Source of the DNA: Halorubrum sp. F4
GTDB taxonomy: Archaea; Halobacteriota; Halobacteria; Halobacteriales; Haloferacaceae
DNA: 64,000 nucleotides
Direction: 5' to 3'
Assembly (NCBI RefSeq): GCF_027257195.1
Contig: NZ_JAPDFS010000002.1
Coordinates: 334,354-398,353 of the forward strand
Shown here: one piece after another, positions 50,872 to 60,095 of the stretch
Layout of the letters: each line of letters starts with the position of its first letter
How positions within the stretch are numbered: position 1 is the stretch's first letter
Notes under the pieces: generated by a model
Databases searched by the model: none
Told to the model about the DNA's origin: nothing
Seen by the model: the letters and a program-made list of their open reading frames with translations, nothing else
Made by a program: the position numbers and the translations under genes

Positions 50872-52068
50872 ATGAGCGACGACGACCCAGCGGCGGACGG
50901 CGATGCCGACGCCGACGACTTCCGGCTCGAGACGCGAGCGATCCACGCCGGCCAGGAGCCGGATCCGGAGACGGGCGCGCTGATGACGCCGATCCACGCC
51001 AACTCGACGTACGAACAGGACGCCCCGGGCGACCACCGCGGGTACGAGTACTCCCGGACCGGGAACCCGACCCGAACCGACCTCGAGGAGAACCTCGCGG
51101 CGCTGGAGTCGGGAAGCCATGCCCGCTGTTTCTCCTCCGGAATGGGCGCGATAAACACCGTCCTCAACCTCCTGTCCGCGGGCGACCACGTCGTCGCCGG
51201 CGACGACGTCTACGGCGGTACTCACCGGATCCTCACGCAGGTGTACGACGAGTACGACGTCGACACCACCTTCGTCGACACCACCGACCTCGATGCGGTC
51301 CGCGAGGCGATGGAGCCGAACACGGAGCTGGTCTGGGTCGAGACGCCCACGAACCCGCTGATGAACGTGAACGACATCGGCGCGCTCGCCGAGGTCGCCC
51401 ACGAGGGCGACGCGCTGTGTGCGGTCGACAACACGTTCGCGACGCCGTACCTCCAGCGCCCGCTCGAACACGGCGCCGACGTGGTCTGTCAGTCGCTCAC
51501 GAAGTACCTCGGCGGCCACTCCGACACCATCGGCGGGGCGCTGATCGTCGACGACGCCGACCTCGACGAGCGGATCGGCTTCTACCAGAACTCGGTGGGC
51601 GCGACCCCCGGCCCGTTCGACGCGTTCCTCGTGCTTCGGGGAACCAAGACGCTTCCCGTGCGGATGGACCGCCACTGCGAGAACGCCGCCGAACTCGCCG
51701 AATGGCTGGACGCACACGACGACGTGAGCCGCGTGTACTACCCCGGCCTGGAGTCGCACCCGCACCACGACCTCGCCGCCGAACAGATGGACGACTTCGG
51801 CGGGATGCTCTCCTTCGAGTTCGACGGCACCCTCGAGCAGGCCTCGACCGTCGTCGAGGAGACCGAGGTGTTCACGCTCGCGGAGTCGCTCGGCGGCGTC
51901 GAGAGCCTCATCGAGCAGCCGGCCGCGATGACCCACGCCGCCATCCCCCGCGAGGAGCGGCTCGCAGCCGGACTCACCGACGGGCTGATCCGGGTCTCCG
52001 TCGGCATCGAGCACGTCGACGACATGAAGGCGGACCTCCAGCGCGCGTTCGACCGCGCGCTCGAGTAG
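50872..52068 (+). CDS. Cystathionine gamma-synthase/lyase family PLP enzyme
   Basis: A 398-residue PLP-dependent enzyme of the Cys/Met metabolism family. Seen: RAIHAGQEPDPETGALMTPI, YEYSRTGNPTRTDLEENLAA, ARCFSSGMGAINTVLNLLSA, the cofactor lysine K211 in QSLTKYLGGHSDT, and GGVESLIEQPAAMTHAAIP. It forms or splits cystathionine or related thioethers. The ATG at 50872 is preferred over GTG at 50842, which begins nearly at the cassette edge. The cassette ends 38-47 bases upstream, so it may have changed the promoter of this gene. Confidence 0.92.
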   Translation: MSDDDPAADGDADADDFRLETRAIHAGQEPDPETGALMTPIHANSTYEQDAPGDHRGYEYSRTGNPTRTDLEENLAALESGSHARCFSSGMGAINTVLNLLSAGDHVVAGDDVYGGTHRILTQVYDEYDVDTTFVDTTDLDAVREAMEPNTELVWVETPTNPLMNVNDIGALAEVAHEGDALCAVDNTFATPYLQRPLEHGADVVCQSLTKYLGGHSDTIGGALIVDDADLDERIGFYQNSVGATPGPFDAFLVLRGTKTLPVRMDRHCENAAELAEWLDAHDDVSRVYYPGLESHPHHDLAAEQMDDFGGMLSFEFDGTLEQASTVVEETEVFTLAESLGGVESLIEQPAAMTHAAIPREERLAAGLTDGLIRVSVGIEHVDDMKADLQRAFDRALE

Positions 52069-52147
52069 GCGTCGCCGGTATCGCCGCTGTCGCCGCTGTC
52101 TCCGCCGCTTCCGGGGACCGGCGGAGCCGTCGATCCGCGTCCGGCGG

Positions 52148-52270
52148 TCACTCGACGTCGACGTTCTCGAGCCCCTCGGCCCGTCGTTCGAGCGTGTCGC
52201 CGTGGTTCTGGACGACGGCGGGTTTGAGTCGCGCTGGCGACACCACGGGTACATCGACGACGAGTCCGGG
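52148..52270 (-). pseudogene. Possible C-terminal gene remnant or very small ORF
   Basis: On the minus strand a frame reads LKPAVVQNHGDTLERRAEGL then ENVDVE and a stop at 52148-52150. It looks coding, but it has no good start: a GTG at 52243 would give 31 residues, and upstream the frame continues with plausible residues. It may be the end of a lost gene between two convergent-to-codirectional metabolic genes. Low certainty. Confidence 0.3.
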
Positions 52271-52363
52271 GCACCCTCCGCGTACTCGCCACCGCCAGCG
52301 TTGCGAGCACGACCGCGTTCCGCCACCCGAAACGTCTTGTGAGCCTCACGCCACACCGCTACC

Positions 52364-53527
52364 ATGTACGATGCGGTCGTGGTCGGCGGGGGAATCGTCG
52401 GCTCCTCGGTGGGGTACCATCTGGCCCGTGCGGGCGTGGAGACGCTGCTCGTTGACCGTCGGGACGCGGGGCGGGCGACGACGGCCGGCGCGGGCATCGT
52501 CTCGCCGGGCACGAGCAGCCGCACCGCGGACGACGACTGGTTCGCGTTCGCGACCGACGCCGTCGACTACTACCCCGAGCTCGTCGACCGGCTCGCAGCC
52601 GCCGGCGTCGACGACACGAGCTACGGTCGGGTGGGACTGATCGCCGCCGCGATCGACGACGACGAGCTCGCCCCCTACGAGGAGGCGACCGCTCGGATCG
52701 AGGCGCGCCGCGAGCGACTCCCCGCCATCGGGACGATCGATCCGAGCGTGGCGACCGACCGCGTCCCCGCGCTGGCGGAGCCGCAACGAGCCTTCTCCGT
52801 CCCGGACGCCGCACGTGTGAACGGGCAAGTCTTCGCGAGCGCGCTCCGCGAGGCGGGACGTACACACGGTCTCGAGACGGTCGAAGGGGACGTGACCGGG
52901 GTTCGGACCGAAGGCGGTCGCGGGACTCGAAGCGGCGGCGAGCTCGGCGAAGCCCGCGTGACCGGCGTCGAGACCGCCGACGGCGACCGGATCGACGCGG
53001 ATCGGGTCGTGATCGCCGGCGGGGCGTGGTCGCCCGCGTTCGGGGAGGACCTCGGCGTCTCGATCCCCGTCGAGCCGAAGCGCGGACAGATCGTCCACCT
53101 CGACCTGCTGGACGCGGACACGGGATCGTGGCCGGTGCTGAAGGGGTTCCGGCATCACTACATCGTCCCGTGGCCGGACGGGCGGCTCGTCGCGGGTGCG
53201 ACCCGCGAGGCCGGGAGCGGCTTCGACCCGCGAGTCACGGCCGGCGGGCTCCGCGAGGTACTGGAGGAAGCGCTCCGGCTCGCGCCCGGGCTCGTCGACG
53301 CGACCGTCATCGAGCACCGGGTCGGGCTCCGGCCCGCCTGCGTCGACGGGGTTCCCGTGCTCGGCGCGATCCCCGACGTCGAGGGCGCGTACCTCGCGAC
53401 CGGCCACGGTGCGACCGGGCTCACCCTCGGCCCCTACAGCGGGAAGCTCGTCGCCGACCACGTCACCGAGGAGACGCCGATCCCCGACTCCGTCTCCGTA
53501 GCGCGGTTCGAAGACGAACCGAGGTAA
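52364..53527 (+). CDS. FAD-dependent D-amino-acid/sarcosine-type oxidoreductase (DAO family)
   Basis: A 387-residue flavoprotein with N-terminal VVVGGGIVGSSVGYHLARAG for FAD, the second strand LLVDRRDAG, and a DAO C-terminal part (RVVIAGGAWSPAFGEDLGVS, IPVEPKRGQIVHLDLLD, GLRPACVDGVPVLGAIP, ATGHGATGLTLGPYSGKLVA). The last block closes the FAD site. Likely substrates are glycine, sarcosine or D-amino acids; the actual one is unknown. ATG at 52364. Confidence 0.88.
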   Translation: MYDAVVVGGGIVGSSVGYHLARAGVETLLVDRRDAGRATTAGAGIVSPGTSSRTADDDWFAFATDAVDYYPELVDRLAAAGVDDTSYGRVGLIAAAIDDDELAPYEEATARIEARRERLPAIGTIDPSVATDRVPALAEPQRAFSVPDAARVNGQVFASALREAGRTHGLETVEGDVTGVRTEGGRGTRSGGELGEARVTGVETADGDRIDADRVVIAGGAWSPAFGEDLGVSIPVEPKRGQIVHLDLLDADTGSWPVLKGFRHHYIVPWPDGRLVAGATREAGSGFDPRVTAGGLREVLEEALRLAPGLVDATVIEHRVGLRPACVDGVPVLGAIPDVEGAYLATGHGATGLTLGPYSGKLVADHVTEETPIPDSVSVARFEDEPR

Positions 53528-53599
53528 CCTGATCGGCAAAATAGCTCACACGGAACGCGGATCGAAGCGCTAAACCGGCGTCTCCGAGGAACGTCTCCC

Positions 53600-54532
53600 A
53601 TGCAGAACCAGCGCGTCCTCGTCACGGGCGGCGCGGGCTTCATCGGCTCGAACCTCGCGAACCGCCTCGCGACCGACAACGACGTGATCGCCGTCGACGA
53701 CACCTATCTCGGGACGGCCGAGAACCTCGCCGACGACGTGGAGTTCGTCGAGGCCGACGTGCTCGACGACGACTCTCCCGTCGACGTCGACGTGGTCTTC
53801 CACCTCGCGGCGCTCTCCTCGCGAAACATGCACGAGTCGGACCCCCAGCGCGGCTGTCGCGTCAACGTCGAGGGCTTCGTCAACACGGTCGAGCGCGCCC
53901 GCAAGGCGGGCTGTGAGACCGTCGTCTACGCGTCGACCTCCTCCATCTACGGCAGCCGAACCGAGCCCTCGCCCGTCGAGATGGACGTCGAGGCACACAC
54001 CGCCTACGAGGCCTCCAAGCTCGCCCGCGAGCGCTACGCCGAGTACTACGCCAACCACCACGACATGAACACCGCCGGCCTCCGCTTCTTCTCCGTCTAC
54101 CAGGGCTTCGGCGGCAACGAGGGCCACAAGGGCGAGTACGCCAACACGGTCGCGCAGTTCGCCGACGCCATCGCCGCGGGAGAAGCGCCCGAACTCTTCG
54201 GCGACGGCACCCAGACCCGTGATTTCACCCACGTGAGCGACGTCGCTCGCGCCTGCGAGCTCGCCGCCGACCACGAGCTGACGGGCGTCTACAACGTCGG
54301 TACCGAGGAGGCCTACACGTTCAACGAGATGGTCGAGCTGATCAACGACGCGCTCGGCACCGATATCGACCCGGCCTACATCGAGTGCCCCTTCGACGGC
54401 TACGTCCACGACACGATGGCCGACTACTCGACGTTCCACGAGGCCACCGGCTGGGAGCCCGAGATCGACTTCGAGGAGGGCGTCCGACGCGTCTGTGAAC
54501 CGTACCTCGAAGACGCGGCGGAGACGAACTAG
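53600..54532 (+). CDS. NAD-dependent sugar epimerase/dehydratase
   Basis: A 310-residue extended SDR, of the UDP-glucose 4-epimerase type. VLVTGGAGFIGSNLANRLAT at the start, YASTSSIYGSRTEPSPVEMD and the catalytic YEASKLARERYAEYY. The C-terminal part has GVYNVGTEEAYTFNEMVELI. It likely makes a nucleotide sugar for the surface glycan built by the transferase and the STT3-like protein nearby. ATG at 53600. Confidence 0.88.
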   Translation: MQNQRVLVTGGAGFIGSNLANRLATDNDVIAVDDTYLGTAENLADDVEFVEADVLDDDSPVDVDVVFHLAALSSRNMHESDPQRGCRVNVEGFVNTVERARKAGCETVVYASTSSIYGSRTEPSPVEMDVEAHTAYEASKLARERYAEYYANHHDMNTAGLRFFSVYQGFGGNEGHKGEYANTVAQFADAIAAGEAPELFGDGTQTRDFTHVSDVARACELAADHELTGVYNVGTEEAYTFNEMVELINDALGTDIDPAYIECPFDGYVHDTMADYSTFHEATGWEPEIDFEEGVRRVCEPYLEDAAETN

Positions 54533-54603
54533 CGGGACGCGACCGACACAAAGAACACGATCGTTCCAGAACGAGACGTGCCAAGTCTGGACCGTCCCGT
54601 CAC

Positions 54604-56022
54604 TCATCCACGAACCGTCTCGACCACGTCCGCACCCACTTTCCAGATCTGACGGGTGACGAGCTTCATGTCGTAGGAGAACGACTGCCGTTTCACGTAC
54701 TGGAGGTCGTACCGCAGTTTCTCCTCGGGGTCCGTGCTCTTCGCGCCGTTCACCTGAGCCAACCCAGTCAGTCCGGGCTTGACGAACCACCGCTTGCGCC
54801 AGGACCGTTCCTGTGCTTCTAACAGCGACTCCTCGTCGGTCCACACCGCTCGGGGGCCGACCACGCTCATGTCGCCGACGAGGATCGACCACAACTGTGG
54901 GATCTCGTCGAGATGCGTCTGTCGAAGGACCCGGCCCACGCGGGTGATCCGGTCGTTCGACTCGTCGTCGATCGGTTCGATCGATTCCCCCTCGGGAGCC
55001 ATCGAGCGGAACTTGTACACGTCGAACGTCTCGCCGAAGACTGCCGTCCGCTCCTGACTGTAGAGGATCGGTCCGCCGTCGTCCAGTTTGATCGCGGCCG
55101 CGATCGTCGCGATGATCGGGCTCAACCCGATCAGGCCGAACAGCGAGAACGCCACGTCGAACCCGCGTTTCAGAACGTGGTCCTGAACGTCCCACGGCTC
55201 GACGTCGACGTCGACGAGCGTCCCGACGTCGTCGTCCGAAGTCAACACGCGGTCGGCGTGATCGCGGTGGACTTTCGCCGCGACGCCGTGTTCGTAACAC
55301 GCGTCGAGCGCGCCGAAAAACTCCGCGCGGTCGGTGTGCTCGAAGGCCAACACCGCCGTGTCCACGTCGTACTCGACGAGCACGTCCTCGATGCGCGAGA
55401 GCCCGCCGAGCCGGTCCAACCCACGGATCCGAGCGCCGCCGTCGGCGACTGCGGTTGCGACTGTCTGCGATTCGCCCGCGTCCGGAACGAGCGAGCTGGT
55501 CGGACAGAGGTAACCGAGCAGCGGCACGTCCACGTCGCCGGCGAGTCGCTCGATCTCGGTAGGGTCGTCGCCGACGACGATCGCACGGTCGGCCTCGTCG
55601 GTCGGCCGTCGGCGGATCCACACGAACCACGCGGGAAGCACGACGAGCAACACCGGCGTGATCGCGATGAGCGTCGTCCGAGGGAGCCGGTAGGTGTAAT
55701 CGAAGTAGCCCACCGCTGCGAGCGCCAACATCGCGACCATGACCCGCTTCTGCGCGAGCGCGACGGTGTCGAGGATGCGCCGCGGCCGCGGCTTGTACAG
55801 TGGCACGAACGCCGCGGTAACGACGACGACCGTCGTCGCCACCTCGAAGAACAACTCCGCACCCATCGGCGCGTCCGCCGCCAGCCGGCCGACTACCGGG
55901 AGTCGACCCAACAGCGCGTGAGCGACCCCGCTGTTCGCGACCGCGACCGCAACCGCGGTCAACACCGCGACGCCGGCGACGCTTTCGAGCCGATACCGCC
56001 ATCCGGAGAGCATCGGAGTCAC
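54604..56022 (-). CDS. Polyprenyl-phosphate sugar-1-phosphate transferase (WcaJ/WbaP-like)
   Basis: A 472-residue membrane protein. Four hydrophobic helices in the first 130 residues, a CoA-binding-like Rossmann domain (DRAIVVGDDPTEIERLAGDV onwards), another helix near 290 (GFDVAFSLFGLIGLSPIIAT), and the catalytic sugar-transferase core with LVGDMSVVGPRAVWTDEESL, WRKRWFVKPGLTGLAQVNG. It moves a hexose-1-phosphate to dolichyl or undecaprenyl phosphate, the first step of glycan assembly. Start ATG at 56022. Close to the STT3-like gene. Confidence 0.9.
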   Translation of the reverse strand: MTPMLSGWRYRLESVAGVAVLTAVAVAVANSGVAHALLGRLPVVGRLAADAPMGAELFFEVATTVVVVTAAFVPLYKPRPRRILDTVALAQKRVMVAMLALAAVGYFDYTYRLPRTTLIAITPVLLVVLPAWFVWIRRRPTDEADRAIVVGDDPTEIERLAGDVDVPLLGYLCPTSSLVPDAGESQTVATAVADGGARIRGLDRLGGLSRIEDVLVEYDVDTAVLAFEHTDRAEFFGALDACYEHGVAAKVHRDHADRVLTSDDDVGTLVDVDVEPWDVQDHVLKRGFDVAFSLFGLIGLSPIIATIAAAIKLDDGGPILYSQERTAVFGETFDVYKFRSMAPEGESIEPIDDESNDRITRVGRVLRQTHLDEIPQLWSILVGDMSVVGPRAVWTDEESLLEAQERSWRKRWFVKPGLTGLAQVNGAKSTDPEEKLRYDLQYVKRQSFSYDMKLVTRQIWKVGADVVETVRG

Positions 56023-56121
56023 GTACCGGGCGAAATGATAAAAATACTGTGAAGTTGTGGGTATGCGTATGACGCCGGAACGCCAGCACGTCGGCTCGGA
56101 TCAGCGGGATTCGAATCGGGA

Positions 56122-58608
56122 TCAGCCGCCGACCGTGACGCGCTCGCCCCCGGAAACGGCGGACTCGGGGACGGTCACCGTCCGGTTCTCCGTCGCGTCC
56201 TCCGTAGTTCCGTTACTCCCCTCACCGGAGCTACCACCGACCTCGACCGTGTAGCCACCGGGATGGGAGACGACGACCGCGTAGGTCCCGTTCGCGTCCA
56301 CGGTCGTTCGACGCTCGTAGGTGAACGACTCGCCGGCGGCGGTGACGTTCGTCCCGACGGTCACGGTCGAATCCGGTTCGACTTGGCCGCTCACGGTTGC
56401 ACCGCTCACGGGACGAAACACCGCGATCTCCTCGTCATCGGTGACGTATTCCAGCCGGAATCGGCCGGAGCCGTTCGCCGCCGGGGTGGCGCTGCCCCAC
56501 GCCTCGAACAGTTGGGCGTACCCGGAGTCGGACGGTGCGTCGGCGTCTTCGAGCTCGTGTATCGCCACGTACCCGACCCGTCCCTGGAACCGATCGGCGT
56601 GGGTGTCCGGGTTCGGATCGCGGATCAGCGGCTCGTAGTTGCTCTGTGCGTAGCCGTAGGCGTTCGACTCGCCGTTCACGCCGTAATTGAACATCCGGTT
56701 TCGGCCCCACTCGTTCAGGACGTAGTCGGGCCCTTCCCGCTCGTCGGCGTCGGCGTCGATCCACTCGATCGCCTCGACCTCCGCGTCAGTCGCGGCGACG
56801 TTGTCCATCACCGCCGGCACCATGAAGAGGCTCAGGCTGGCGACGAACAGCACGGTCGCCGCGGCGTAGCCGACGTCCCGCCCGGAAACGCCCGCCGGCC
56901 AGAGGTCGATCCGAATCCGGTCCGGGCGATCGCCGAAGGGTGTGGGTCGCTCCGCCAGGTCGACGACCGACAGCAGGTACACGATCCCGACGCCGGAGAG
57001 CACCGCGACCACGCCCGTGGCCTCGCCCGCGAAGCGGATCTGGACGAGTCCGAAGGTGACGAGCGTCGAGGCGTAGCCGACGACCACCAGCCAGCGCGGC
57101 TCGTGATCAGCCACACAGCGCGCGCCGGCCCACGCGAGCACGGGCAGCGCCACGAACAGGAACCAGCCGAAGTGGTCGATCGGTCCGAATATCACGCCGT
57201 AGTCGGCCGCGAAGAGGCTGCGCGTCTCGGCGATCCCCTCGCGCCCGAGCAGCGATCCGACGGTCCGCTCGGCCAACCGGTCGGCCACGTCCGGGCGGAA
57301 CCGGTTCAATCCGAACCAGATCGGGAGGACGCTCAGTGCCGAGACGGCGAGATGGATCACGGGGCTCACGCCGAACCGTCCGAGCACGGTCGCGGCGACC
57401 GCGACCAGCGCCACGCCGACCGCGACGAGAAGTGGCGCGTAGACCGCGACGGGCTCTTGCCACCCGGCACCGGCGTGAAGCCGATGGGCGAGCAGGAACC
57501 CCAATCCGAGCGCGCCCACGACGGGCGTGGCGGCGACGAGCGGGTTCCATCCGGCACGCATGTCCGAGGCCGCCCGCAGCGTCGCGTACACGGCGAGCCC
57601 GACGAGGAGGATCGGGGATCCGTTCCAGGAGTGTGCCATCGCGGCGAAGACGACCCCGAGCGCGGCGACGACCGCCCACGTGGCCGGCGACGTGAGGTGG
57701 CCGAGCCGCGCGTCCGGATCGCGGGTCTCGTGGTCCCGCGTGAGCCACGTCACGCCGAGGATCGAGAGCGTGAGCCAGACGTAGTCGAGCGCGTGGTGGT
57801 CGAAGAAGCCGATCCCCGAGTAGAGCGCGTGGCCGGGGAGCAAGGCGAGGACGACGACGGCCGCCACCGCGATGCGCTCGTCGTTCGTCGTCCAGAGCGC
57901 TATCAGAAAGACGCCGAGCCCGACGACGAGCGCCGCGAGAACCGGGATCCACGCGACGATCGCCGCGGCGTCCTCGACTCCACCGCCGAGGAGCTCCGTC
58001 GCCCACCAGCCGAGGGTGTACGCGAGCGGCTCGCTGTTCACGCGGCCGCCGAGCACCCCGGCGATCGCCTCGAACGCGAAGCGATCGGGATTCGCCTCGG
58101 CCAGCCGCTCGACCCAGTAGAGGTAGTGGTACGGGTCGTTGCCCGGCAACACGACGCGGTCGCCGCGGAACACGCTCCCGATCGTCACGATTCGGTACAC
58201 GAACAGAAAGAGGAACGACGCGAACAGACCGCCGAGCAGGTCCCGGTGAAGCGTCTCCCGCCAGCCGCGAAGCGCCCGGCCGAGCGTCCCGTCCTCGGCA
58301 TCGCCCAACCCGCTCACCAGACTCGCGATACCGCCCGCGTCGCCCGCGCCGGAACCGTCGGACGTGTACGCTTCCCCCTCAAGCGCGGCCCGGACCGCCC
58401 CCCGGTCCGCGACGCGGTAGTCGCCCGCGTCGTCGACGCGCTCGACGATCCCCCGCGAGACCAGCTCGCCGAAGGTGCCGGAGTCGACGTCGACGTCGTC
58501 GAACGCCCACGAGCCCGACTCGTCCGCTTCGAGGACCGCTTCGAGCGCCCCCTCGATCGCCGGTCGCTCCGCGAGGAGCTCCCGCGTCGCCGCGTGCGGG
58601 TCCGCCAT
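56122..58608 (-). CDS. STT3/AglB-like oligosaccharyltransferase-type membrane protein, divergent
   Basis: An 828-residue protein. Residues 1-78 look like a small winged-helix-like domain (GTFGELVSRGIVERVDDAGDYRV). About 12 membrane helices follow. The first loop has NDPYHYLYWVERL with D158 at the catalytic DxD position, and GFFDHHALDYVWL (D270HH) fits the DHH segment of STT3. A soluble part begins near 590. The WWDYG sequon-binding motif of AglB is absent; at about 630-641 the protein has LNEWGRNRMFNYG. The C-terminus has beta-sandwich-like Ig-type sequence. It may glycosylate S-layer or another substrate; the canonical AglB must be elsewhere if present. Confidence 0.75.
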   Translation of the reverse strand: MADPHAATRELLAERPAIEGALEAVLEADESGSWAFDDVDVDSGTFGELVSRGIVERVDDAGDYRVADRGAVRAALEGEAYTSDGSGAGDAGGIASLVSGLGDAEDGTLGRALRGWRETLHRDLLGGLFASFLFLFVYRIVTIGSVFRGDRVVLPGNDPYHYLYWVERLAEANPDRFAFEAIAGVLGGRVNSEPLAYTLGWWATELLGGGVEDAAAIVAWIPVLAALVVGLGVFLIALWTTNDERIAVAAVVVLALLPGHALYSGIGFFDHHALDYVWLTLSILGVTWLTRDHETRDPDARLGHLTSPATWAVVAALGVVFAAMAHSWNGSPILLVGLAVYATLRAASDMRAGWNPLVAATPVVGALGLGFLLAHRLHAGAGWQEPVAVYAPLLVAVGVALVAVAATVLGRFGVSPVIHLAVSALSVLPIWFGLNRFRPDVADRLAERTVGSLLGREGIAETRSLFAADYGVIFGPIDHFGWFLFVALPVLAWAGARCVADHEPRWLVVVGYASTLVTFGLVQIRFAGEATGVVAVLSGVGIVYLLSVVDLAERPTPFGDRPDRIRIDLWPAGVSGRDVGYAAATVLFVASLSLFMVPAVMDNVAATDAEVEAIEWIDADADEREGPDYVLNEWGRNRMFNYGVNGESNAYGYAQSNYEPLIRDPNPDTHADRFQGRVGYVAIHELEDADAPSDSGYAQLFEAWGSATPAANGSGRFRLEYVTDDEEIAVFRPVSGATVSGQVEPDSTVTVGTNVTAAGESFTYERRTTVDANGTYAVVVSHPGGYTVEVGGSSGEGSNGTTEDATENRTVTVPESAVSGGERVTVGG

Positions 58609-58748
58609 TACCCGTCCGTGTGCGGGCGACCGGGTAAAAGCCTCCGTTGTCGTCGGGTCGGTCGTCCGTTCGCCGGCGTGCATCCTCCCCTCGTCCGTCC
58701 CGAGCCGAGACCGGGCGTTTTACTCCGACGCGTCGTCACCGGGAATCC

Positions 58749-59195
58749 ATGGCTCGGATCCGGCTACCGTTGATCCCGCGGGGCGTCCGCTGGGTCGCGG
58801 TCGCGCTCGTCGCGCTCGTCATCCTGTCGTACTCGATCGTGCCCGCGCCGGGAAGCGGGACGTTCCGCACCGGCCCCTTCGGGCTGCTCGGCTACTCCAC
58901 CTGGCTCCACCTGCTCGCGTACGGCGGGCTCGCCGCGACGCTCGCGTACACCCTCCACGACACCCCGCGGCCGGACTGGCAGGTCCTCGCGCTCGTCTTC
59001 CTCGCCGTCGCCGCCTACGGGGCCGGGATCGAACTGCTCCAGTCGACGCTCACGGCCCGAACCGCGTCCTACGACGACGTCCTCACCAACGCCACGGGCG
59101 CGGGTCTCGCGGTCGTCGGCTGGCGGCTGGTCACGCGGTACGTCCGCTTCTACCGCGCCCGGCGGGTGGCGGACCTCCAGGTTCCGGTGGAGTAG
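58749..59195 (+). CDS. VanZ-like membrane protein
   Basis: A 148-residue membrane protein with about four hydrophobic helices: GVRWVAVALVALVILSYSIV, GYSTWLHLLAYGGLAATLAY, ALVFLAVAAYGAGIELLQST and the last ATGAGLAVVGWRLV. The pattern DKLLH/AYGAGIELLQ-like in the centre is a VanZ hallmark. Function in archaea is unknown. It starts at ATG 58749, divergent from the STT3-like gene. Confidence 0.78.
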   Translation: MARIRLPLIPRGVRWVAVALVALVILSYSIVPAPGSGTFRTGPFGLLGYSTWLHLLAYGGLAATLAYTLHDTPRPDWQVLALVFLAVAAYGAGIELLQSTLTARTASYDDVLTNATGAGLAVVGWRLVTRYVRFYRARRVADLQVPVE

Positions 59196-59284
59196 AGGGG
59201 AGGGCCGTCGATCCTCGAGATATCGCTGCCGAAGTCGAGCGACGTACTGCGCGTCCCAGCCGTTGGTCTCGACGTAGCGAGTGA

Positions 59285-59649
59285 GTGTGGCCGCAACGTA
59301 TTCCACGGAAAGAACACCTCGAGACGCTCGAACGAAGCGATACGGTGGATTCCACGCCGACGCTCTCGTTTGCGAGTTACGACGACCTACTGGGGACGCT
59401 GACACCGCGTGTCTCGACCTCATCGAGGCCATCCGTCGGGAGGAACCGGCCAGCATCAACGAGACCGCACGGGTCGTCGACCGGGACGTGAAGAACGTCC
59501 ACCAGGAGCTCGGTCGTCTCGCCCGGTTGGGCATCGTTCTCTTCGGGGAGGGGGGCCAGCGGAAGCGCCCGGTCGTCTGGTTCGACGAACTCGTGATCAG
59601 TCTGCCGTTCGATCCGGAAGCCGGTGACACGGCGGCTGCCGCGCCGTGA
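59285..59649 (+). pseudogene. Frameshifted HVO_A0114-type HTH regulator
   Basis: Two frames together give one family member: HLETLERSDTVDSTPTLSFA and SYDDLLGTLTPRV in the first, LDLIEAIRREEPASINETAR, VVDRDVKNVHQELGRLARLG and RPVVWFDELVISLP in the second. The change occurs near 59410-59417, at GTGTCTCGACC, by loss of a base. HVO_A0114-type proteins are small wHTH regulators often found in toxin-antitoxin-like pairs. The N-terminal part is also short. A minus-strand fragment at about 59203-59308 (RYVETNGWDAQYVARLRQRY) looks like the tail of another lost gene. Confidence 0.7.
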
Positions 59650-59726
59650 ACACGGACGTTTTCGAGTTCGGCTAAGCGGTCACGGACGAGATCGACGATG
59701 GCGACGGCGGGCTCTCCACCACCGTC

Positions 59727-59906
59727 TCACGGATCTCCGACGAAGAGGTCATGATCGGTGGCCGCGTCAATCGGCTCACCGGTATCGACCGGTTCGAGTC
59801 GAGAGAACGCACCGTACCGTTGGGTGACGAGCTCGATCGAGAGCGTGCCGTCCTCGGTGACGCGCCAGCGGCATTCGTCTCCGATTTCTCCGTCCGCGTC
59901 CGTCAT
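59727..59906 (-). CDS. Small hypothetical protein (59 aa)
   Basis: A 59-residue acidic protein beginning MTDADGEIGDECRWRVTEDG, then TLSIELVTQRYGAFSRLEPV. It has strand-like segments and no membrane helix. ATG at 59906 begins a native-looking N-terminus. It lies between the HTH pseudogene and the S-layer gene, convergent with the former. No family recognised. Confidence 0.5.
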   Translation of the reverse strand: MTDADGEIGDECRWRVTEDGTLSIELVTQRYGAFSRLEPVDTGEPIDAATDHDLFVGDP

Positions 59907-60095
59907 ACGCCGAGACACACAGGTAGTACGGATAGAACCGTCGCTCCACAGTGTGGGAACTCACCAGTCGAAACGACGATCACGGGAGTCTCGATCCGAC
60001 TGAGCGCCGCCGCTAGTCGGTGTAGCGCTCCGATAAAGAAATCCCGCGGGGATGACCGGCGCGGGGCCGGTGGTTAGTTCGACGGAGTAGCTGCC

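Noticed and set aside
56263..58773. Long plus-strand frame opposite the STT3-like gene
   Set aside because: Arg/Asp/Val-rich composition typical of antisense frames in GC-rich genes, with no membrane or domain motif.
59203..59308. Minus-strand fragment RYVETNGWDAQYVARLRQRY as a gene
   Set aside because: Looks coding but has no start or complete domain; kept only as a likely remnant.
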